64,000 bases of DNA from Acanthochlamys bracteata (Eukaryota > Streptophyta > Magnoliopsida > Pandanales > Velloziaceae): NCBI GenBank assembly GCA_019914995.1, contig CM034133.1, positions 5,456,001-5,520,000 on the forward strand, read 5' to 3'. A program made the position numbers and the translations under genes. Below are positions 58,316 to 64,000 of the stretch, piece after piece (within the stretch, counting starts at the first letter, position 1; each line of letters begins with the position of its first letter). Below the pieces are notes generated by a model. The model saw nothing but the letters and a program-made list of their open reading frames with translations. It searched no databases and was not told where the DNA came from.

Positions 58316-60248
58316 TGTTGGAATTCTAAGATTGATTTTGATGATTACAAATATTAAAAATTAAGTTTATAATTTACGTAGACTAATAGTTTAAATTAAG
58401 CTGTGTAGAATTAAAAATACAAGTTATTCTTACAAAATAGTCATATTCTAACCAGCTACTTTATAAGATTCCTATATTGAGCGCAAGACGAAAATCGACT
58501 AAGTATTGAGGCAGCAGAACAAAGGAGTCTCATAAGAAAAACCAACTAGATTGTTTTTTATCCTGATCCGAGTGAAAATGATCATTTTATAGATTTCAAA
58601 GGTAGATTTGATCCTGATATAAATTCAGCTTGAGCATGATATATTTACCAGAACTAGAACAATATGCACACAACAATCTCGACTAAAGAGTTCAGCAAAT
58701 TATGATCTACACAACTTTTAAAAATTCGTAAAAGGTTCGAAAAAATTTAAAAAATATGCATTGCAGAAAATTAGAAAACCCTTAAGTCTATTTTCAGAAA
58801 ATGTTTAATCAAAATTTTCTTATCCGTTTGAAGCCAAATTTTGAGAACTTGTTGAATATCATATCCACTATCATTCTACTTCAAGTACAGCTGAAAATTG
58901 CAACAAATGAAGGTCAAGAATATAGTGCCAAGATGCCATCAAAATTATTCTGTCAACATGTCACAATTGAGTTCAAAAATTGAATCTCAGATATCATTCA
59001 AAGAAAAGACAAGGATTCAGTTATAAGGACAACACATATACTTGATCCACTATATTGCTACAATAATATATCACAAAGACATGCTATATGGAGCTACTAC
59101 ACCAGCTAATGTAAATGCTCATAGCAAGCACGTTGAGCTAAAGCTATCATAGAGCCAACGAATACTTTACGGGAACATCACATGACTGATCGATGAACTA
59201 AAAAGAAAATTTTGAAATTGAATTTGAGCTACTCCAATCACTTGATCAGATCATCATCTTCATACTAGGTGTCACTACAATGAAAAAAATACACTACAGA
59301 AAAAAAGGAAAAAGCACAAACAAAAAATATTGAATTACCGATAAGTTTATTTAATGCTACAAAAAAAGATCAGATCAAGACATACCAACAGAATAATTGA
59401 GATTTAAGTGCTAGCTAGAAAGATATTTTACTTACCTCCATCAAGAGCAAGCTGATCTAACAGTTGAAGACCTATTTGATGGAACCCGAATTACTACGGC
59501 ATATAAGAGCAAGTTGACATTATTGTAGTAAACACATAGAGGAGACAACGGAAGAATTTTCTACCGTTAGGATTTTGAAAATTCTTCAGCCGTAGAAGAA
59601 AAAAGTATAAGAGGGAGAAGAAGAGAAAAATAAAACGTGAGAGAAATACTACTGAGCCAAAACCGAGCTACATATATAAAAAAAGGCTTATATAGAGAAA
59701 ACACAATATTACTCTCCATCAACTACCCGAGCATTACAGAGATAACATCCATCAGCATCTTCTCCTTATTTTTACTGAGCTTACACTCAATCAGTGTGAG
59801 AGAGATCCTATGCTTTAAAATTGTTTATAACAAACACACCCCGTGAGAAGGGCTTGGCTATCCTTTTTCGTTATGCTATTCTTATAGGAAGCTACGTAAT
59901 TTGCATAAGGCCTTGGCTAAGGATTGTAAGTTAGTGGCCGGAGAGACTTATAAGTCTAGTAGATTATTGGTGGTCTCGAAGATAGAACCAGTTAAGGCAA
60001 TGGTGTTTGGCTAAACACATTATCTTAGTATTGTAACAACTTGACAATGATTAGTGAAATTCACTTTTGACAAAGAGTTGTCGTGGACGTAGGCAAATTT
60101 ATTTGCATAACTACGTAAATCCTGCATTTTTGTGTGTTGAATAATTTTCTTATATTATTTGCACTTTAACTAAACAGAAAATACTTAATAGAGAAACTAC
60201 TTACGTTCAGTCGATTATAATACTGTTATTTTGTAGGAAATTAAGTTA
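58316..60248 (+). mobile_element. LTR of a large copia-type retrotransposon (SIRE-like)
   Basis: It begins tgttggaattctaagattgattttgatgattacaaa-like, split by few changes from the start common to long copia LTRs. The 3' part has the characteristic tcgtggacgtaggcaaattt, then actacgtaaatcctgc, and tgtgtgttgaataattttc. Total length is about 1.9 kb, although the exact end is uncertain. No gag or pol of this family follows; the next sequence is a different LTR, so this is a solo or truncated LTR. No protein-coding frame is supported. Confidence 0.5.
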
Positions 60249-60810
60249 TGTTCAATTAGAAATATTACGTTAAATATTAGATATAAAGATACTTTTATGA
60301 GCTTCTAATCAAGCAGTAATAAATAGCTAATGATAGTCCACTATTTAGTCTAACATAGCTGCTATGGTAGTTAGGTCCAGATTAATGAAAAAGTTATGTT
60401 CAGATTCAGTCTAACTACCATAGAAAGTTATGCTAAGGAACTAATGCCAAAGAGTTGGTTTATAGAGTTAGTTATTTAGTGCACTAGCTATCAAAAGAGT
60501 TTCTCACATCCTATATATATATTCCAAATGTGTAAAATTTGGAAGAAGCATGTAAGGAGAGAATGAAAGTTGAATACAAATAAGAAAACAAAGTTGTAAG
60601 CCTACATTGTAATCTCATTGCCTAGTAATATTTTTTCTTGTGTGACTACACCACCGTAGGGTTTTTCTCATTTTTCTCTGCGTATATCTTTGTGTTATGT
60701 GATTGCCTTATTTATTTTTAACAATCTCAAATTGGATTGCAAGATCCTAGTGTGTGCTACATATTTCGCTGTGCTAGTTTTCGTTCATGCTCACTACCGT
60801 ATTTCCAACA
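60249..60810 (+). mobile_element. 5' LTR of a Ty1/copia element
   Basis: Runs from tgttcaattagaaat to atttccaaca (TG...CA, 562 bp). It contains a TATA-like cctatatatatattcc near 60511 and a leader-like cttgtgtgactacaccaccg near 60640. The sequence after it (agttgtattatagtttacgg) resembles a degraded tRNA-Met primer-binding site. The borders are inferred, since the 3' LTR is outside the window. Confidence 0.55.
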
Positions 60811-60848
60811 AGTTGTATTATAGTTTACGGTTTTTCTAATAGCAAACA

Positions 60849-61714
60849 AGTTTGAGATTGAAAAATTCAATGTGAGCAACTACCTATTGTGGAGGATGAA
60901 GATTTTGACAATTTTAGCCAAAGAAAATTGCTTTGCCGCTCTAGAGGATCGTCCCGACGATATGAAGGATGACAGATGGTAAAAGATGAAAAGGTATGCT
61001 ATGGCAAATCGACATCTTTCTATTGCTAATTATGTGCTTTTTAGAGTCTTAGAACTAAAGACTAGAAAAGAAGTTTGGAAAAATTTTGAAAAAGTTTATG
61101 GCAAGAAAGTCAAGACAACATGCTATATTCTTGATGCGAAGTTTGTATTATCTTCGCATGACTAAAAGCTCTTATGTGGCTGATCATCTTAGTGTAATGG
61201 AGTCTCTTTTCTCTCAATTAACAACACTAGAGATAAAGAAAGAGACTGATGAGTGTGCTATTGATTCTACTCCAAAGTCTTTCAAATTCTTATGATCAAG
61301 TTGTCATAAATCAAACAGGTAACAACGACTTAAAATCACTTTTTTATAAAGATGTTGTTGTAGCTGTTCTTGAAGAAAAAAGTCGTCGAAAGGACAAGCT
61401 TAATATTGTGCATGGTGGATAACAACCGGAGGTTTTATTGTTGGCATAAGATAAGCAAAAAAAGCAAAATTTTGGAAGTAGTGGCACGGAGGCAGCAAAA
61501 GAGGAACAAGCGGCAAGTAAAGTGTTTTGCTTGCGGAAAGCTTGGGCACTACAAACGTGAGTGCAAGTCGTTGGCCGAAGGAGGAAGTACAAAATCCTCT
61601 AAGTCTCAAGTATGTGTGGCATATAATTCAAATGAGGGCGAAGCTTTAGTTGGCGAAATATCAATTGTTACCGAAAACGAGGCCAAATTTTCTAATGTCT
61701 GGATTTTGGATTAA
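60849..61714 (+). pseudogene. copia gag remnant with zinc knuckle
   Basis: Reads FEIEKFNVSNYLLWRMKIL at the start, as in copia gag (UBN2-type) proteins, then in a shifted frame SYVADHLSVMESLFSQL. A CCHC knuckle, CFACGKLGHYKREC, lies at about 61531-61572. A stop after DDRW and several frameshifts inactivate it. In life such a protein would package the element RNA. Confidence 0.85.
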
Positions 61715-62800
61715 GGATCATCTTAGCACTGAAATCCAGAAAAGATTAGTTCAATGAGTATGAAGTCATTTTTGGGAGATAACGTGCGGATGGGAAATGG
61801 CCAAGTCTTGAAGGTTATTGGAGTTGGTTCCATCATACTCAAAGGAGAAGATGGAATGATTCGCCTCATCAGTAAGATACGCAATGTATTTGGCCTCACT
61901 AAAAATTTACTATCTCTTGGACAGTTTGATTAACTTGGTTGTAAGACCCGAATAGAGGGTGGCATTATGAAGGTCATTCAGGATAGGTAGAAAATCTTGA
62001 AGGGAGAAAAAATTGATTCCAATTTGTACCAAGTGGTTGGAGTGACACTATCACATGCAGATGCAAGTGTGGCATCCGGTACTGATTTAGAGCAAGTAAT
62101 TCAAATGTGGCACTTGAAGCTAGGTCACATTTCAAATTACGGTCTTAAAATTCTTTTTGATCGGAAGCTCTTGCCAGGGCTATCCGAGGTTAAGCTGTCG
62201 TTTTGTGAGTTTGTTATCGGAAAGCAGCACCATACCAAGTTTAGAAGATCATTCTCCAGAGCCATAGCTGTTCTTAACTTAGTTCATTCGGATGTGTGGG
62301 AGTAACCGCAACTTTCACTTAGGGGAGCCAAATATTTGGTAATATTTAATGATGATTTTTCTCGACGAAGTTGGGTGTATCCAATCTGAAGAAAGTTAGA
62401 GGTGTTTGGTGTGTTCAAGTACTTTAAAGCTCGGGTGGAACTTAATTCCAGCAGTAGGATCAAGTGCCTACGGTCGGGTAACGGAGGAAAATACAACAGT
62501 GATGAATTCTTTATTTTCTTAGCAGAATAAGGGATCAAACGGTAGTCCACTTTACCTTATACTCTACAGCAAAATGGAGTTGCGAAGCGGTTCAATAGGA
62601 TATTACTTGAGCGGGTGAGGCTTATGATTAAAGTGGCTGGTTTGCCTAACTCTTTTGAGTAGAGACAGCTAAGACGGCTTGTTATATATTGAACCGCATC
62701 CCTTCAACTGCTACTGGGTTGAAAGTGCTAATAAAATTGTGGACTGATAATATTGTTGGTTATTCTCGCCTTTATATTTTTGGTTGTCTAATATTCATGA
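61715..62800 (+). pseudogene. copia protease/integrase remnant
   Basis: 61715-61990 corresponds to the protease-like spacer (ILD then a stop, LLSLGQF near 61910). 61997-62305 holds a GAG-pre-integrase segment (MWHLKLGHISNYGLKIL) and LNLVHSDVWE, the first catalytic Asp region of the integrase. Further pieces are a YLVIFNDDFSRRSWVY stretch near 62340, GNGGKYNSDEF near 62480, and LQQNGVAKRFNR near 62570 carrying the QNG-A-R context, in which the Glu usually seen before RxNR is Lys. Multiple stops. Confidence 0.8.
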
Positions 62801-63229
62801 TGTATAAATTATAAAGAGAGATCCAAGTTGATTGCTAAGTCTACAAAGTGCATAATTCTGGGGTATGCTGAAGATGTTATGAGGTATCGCTTATGAGATC
62901 CCACTCCGTAAGGTTTTCTTCAGCAGGGATGTGATCTTTGTAGAAGAGCAGCTGCAAAGAACATCAGAAGGTGATGATGCCACTATGTATGCCACTGGAA
63001 AGCAAAACTTGCTTCAGGATAAAACCATGGTTAATCCGGAGTAGGCAGAAAATGAGGAAGAAAAGTCAGATTCTGTGCATTAACCAAGCGATGGGCATGA
63101 GAAAGAAGTTCTTAAGAATCCAACCCTTAGACGTGCAACTCGTAAGAGAAAAGCATATAAGAGGTACGCGGATTATATTTAGAGCCTATTCCTAACTTTA
63201 CATATAGCTTCTTACTGAAGAAGGAGAGC

Positions 63230-64000
63230 CAATAAATCTTGAGAAAACATTGGATAGTTTACATGCTGCCTGTTGGATGAAAACTATGTAAGAAGAAATT
63301 GAGGCACTCCATAAGAATGGGACTTGGAAATTAGTTCTACTTTCTCAAGGATGAAAAGATATTGGTAACAAATGGGTCTACAAGATCAAGCATGGTAGCA
63401 ATGATCAAGTAGAACGGTTTCGTATCCGATTGGTTGTAAAAGGATATGCACAAAAGGAATGAGTCGAATTTGATGAAATCTTTTCTCTGATAGTTCGTTT
63501 GACAATAATTCGTGCGGTCTTAGTATTGTACGCATCATCAGATCTCTATTTTGAACAACTCGACATGAAGATGACATTCTTAGACGGTGAGTTGGAAGAG
63601 GAGAGATATATAGTCCAACCAGAAGGCTTTGCCGAGATAGATAAAGAGAACTTGATTTGTCGTTTAGTCAAATCTCTTTATGGACTTAAGTAGGCACCAA
63701 TGTGCTGCTATAAGAGAGTTGATGGTTGTATCGGTAGCCTCGAATACAGTAAGCTAGTCTCGGACTTTTGTGCTTACATCCAGCAGTTTGAGGTAAGTGA
63801 ATATGTCATCTTGCTGCTGTATGTGGATGATATGCTTGTGGCGAGCCAAAGCATGGAATGTATCCAACAGTTGAAGGCTCAACTGGCAAGTGACTTTGAT
63901 ATAAAAGACTTGGGTCCGGCAAACAAGATTTTTGAAATAAAGATATGGCGAGATAGAGACAATAGAGAAATTCTACTGTCCCATACTAGCTATCTGAGAA
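63230..64000 (+). pseudogene. copia reverse transcriptase remnant (truncated by window)
   Basis: After a LEKTLDSLHAACWMKTM-like start it shows KWVYKIKHGSNDQVERF, then RLVVKGYAQKE, LYFEQLDMKMTFLDGELEEE (first Asp), LICRLVKSLYGLK and YVDDMLVAS with the YVDD catalytic motif at about 63820. Stops after AQKE and after YGLK interrupt the frame. The reading continues as KDLGPANKIFEIKIWRDR to the window end. Confidence 0.85.

Larger units (their letters stand above)
60811..64000 (+). mobile_element. Ty1/copia retrotransposon body (degenerate, cut by window end)
   Basis: Order gag, zinc knuckle, GAG-pre-integrase, integrase, reverse transcriptase, which is the copia order (integrase before reverse transcriptase). 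Many stops and frameshifts break the polyprotein. RNase H and the 3' LTR lie beyond base 64000. Confidence 0.85.

Overview
The window is nuclear DNA of a flowering plant, most likely a eudicot. It is AT-rich (long A/T runs and TA microsatellites) and its genes have GT-AG introns. The recognisable proteins are plant types: a group VII ERF transcription factor, plant soluble epoxide hydrolases and cytosolic ribosomal protein eL18. Mobile DNA is plant-typical too: PIF/Harbinger, hAT, CACTA, Tourist-like MITEs and Ty1/copia. I cannot name the species from sequence alone.

Four host genes look intact. An ERF-VII gene lies at 1877-2674 (+). Two soluble epoxide hydrolase genes lie in the same orientation, A at 17273-18588 (+) with short introns and B at 24733-29643 (+) with long introns. 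An eL18 gene lies at 49260-51184 (-). Genes A and B share the same three intron positions and phases (0,0,2) and both keep every catalytic residue. A third epoxide hydrolase copy survives as a decayed last exon at 46508-46742, with a possible scrap of exon 3 near 43213, so this was a local cluster of at least three. The ends of A and B differ: A has an optional 32-residue leader beginning MGACIS (acylation-like), and B ends in -CKL (PTS1-like).

Most of the rest is transposon. Region 3409-10162 is a whole but dead PIF/Harbinger element with matching ends, a TCA target duplication, a Myb/SANT-like ORF1 and a DDE transposase, both broken. Region 10305-17000 holds two copies of a hAT-like non-autonomous repeat (family A) flanking a broken hAT transposase. 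Region 19731-20957 is a large member of a second hAT-like family (B). Region 22560-24490 is a very large imperfect inverted repeat that ends just before the TATA box of gene B. Region 30470-37065 is a second Harbinger element on the minus strand, carrying a nested family B copy. Region 37100-38480 is a minus-strand copia remnant. Region 41996-42437 looks like a CACTA end. Region 43240-46306 combines a Harbinger-type 3' end with a captured adenylate kinase last exon. Region 46787-48795 is a row of MITEs and a third family A copy. Region 51658-52286 is another family B copy, next to the eL18 promoter. Regions 58316-60248 and 60249-64000 are LTR-retrotransposon sequence; the last is a degenerate copia element that runs off the window.

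I saw no operon, CRISPR, tRNA or rRNA. Nothing here clearly amounts to a new biological system. The best leads are the hairpin-forming repeat beside epoxide hydrolase B, the contrasting targeting signals of the two epoxide hydrolases, and the transposon-captured gene fragments.
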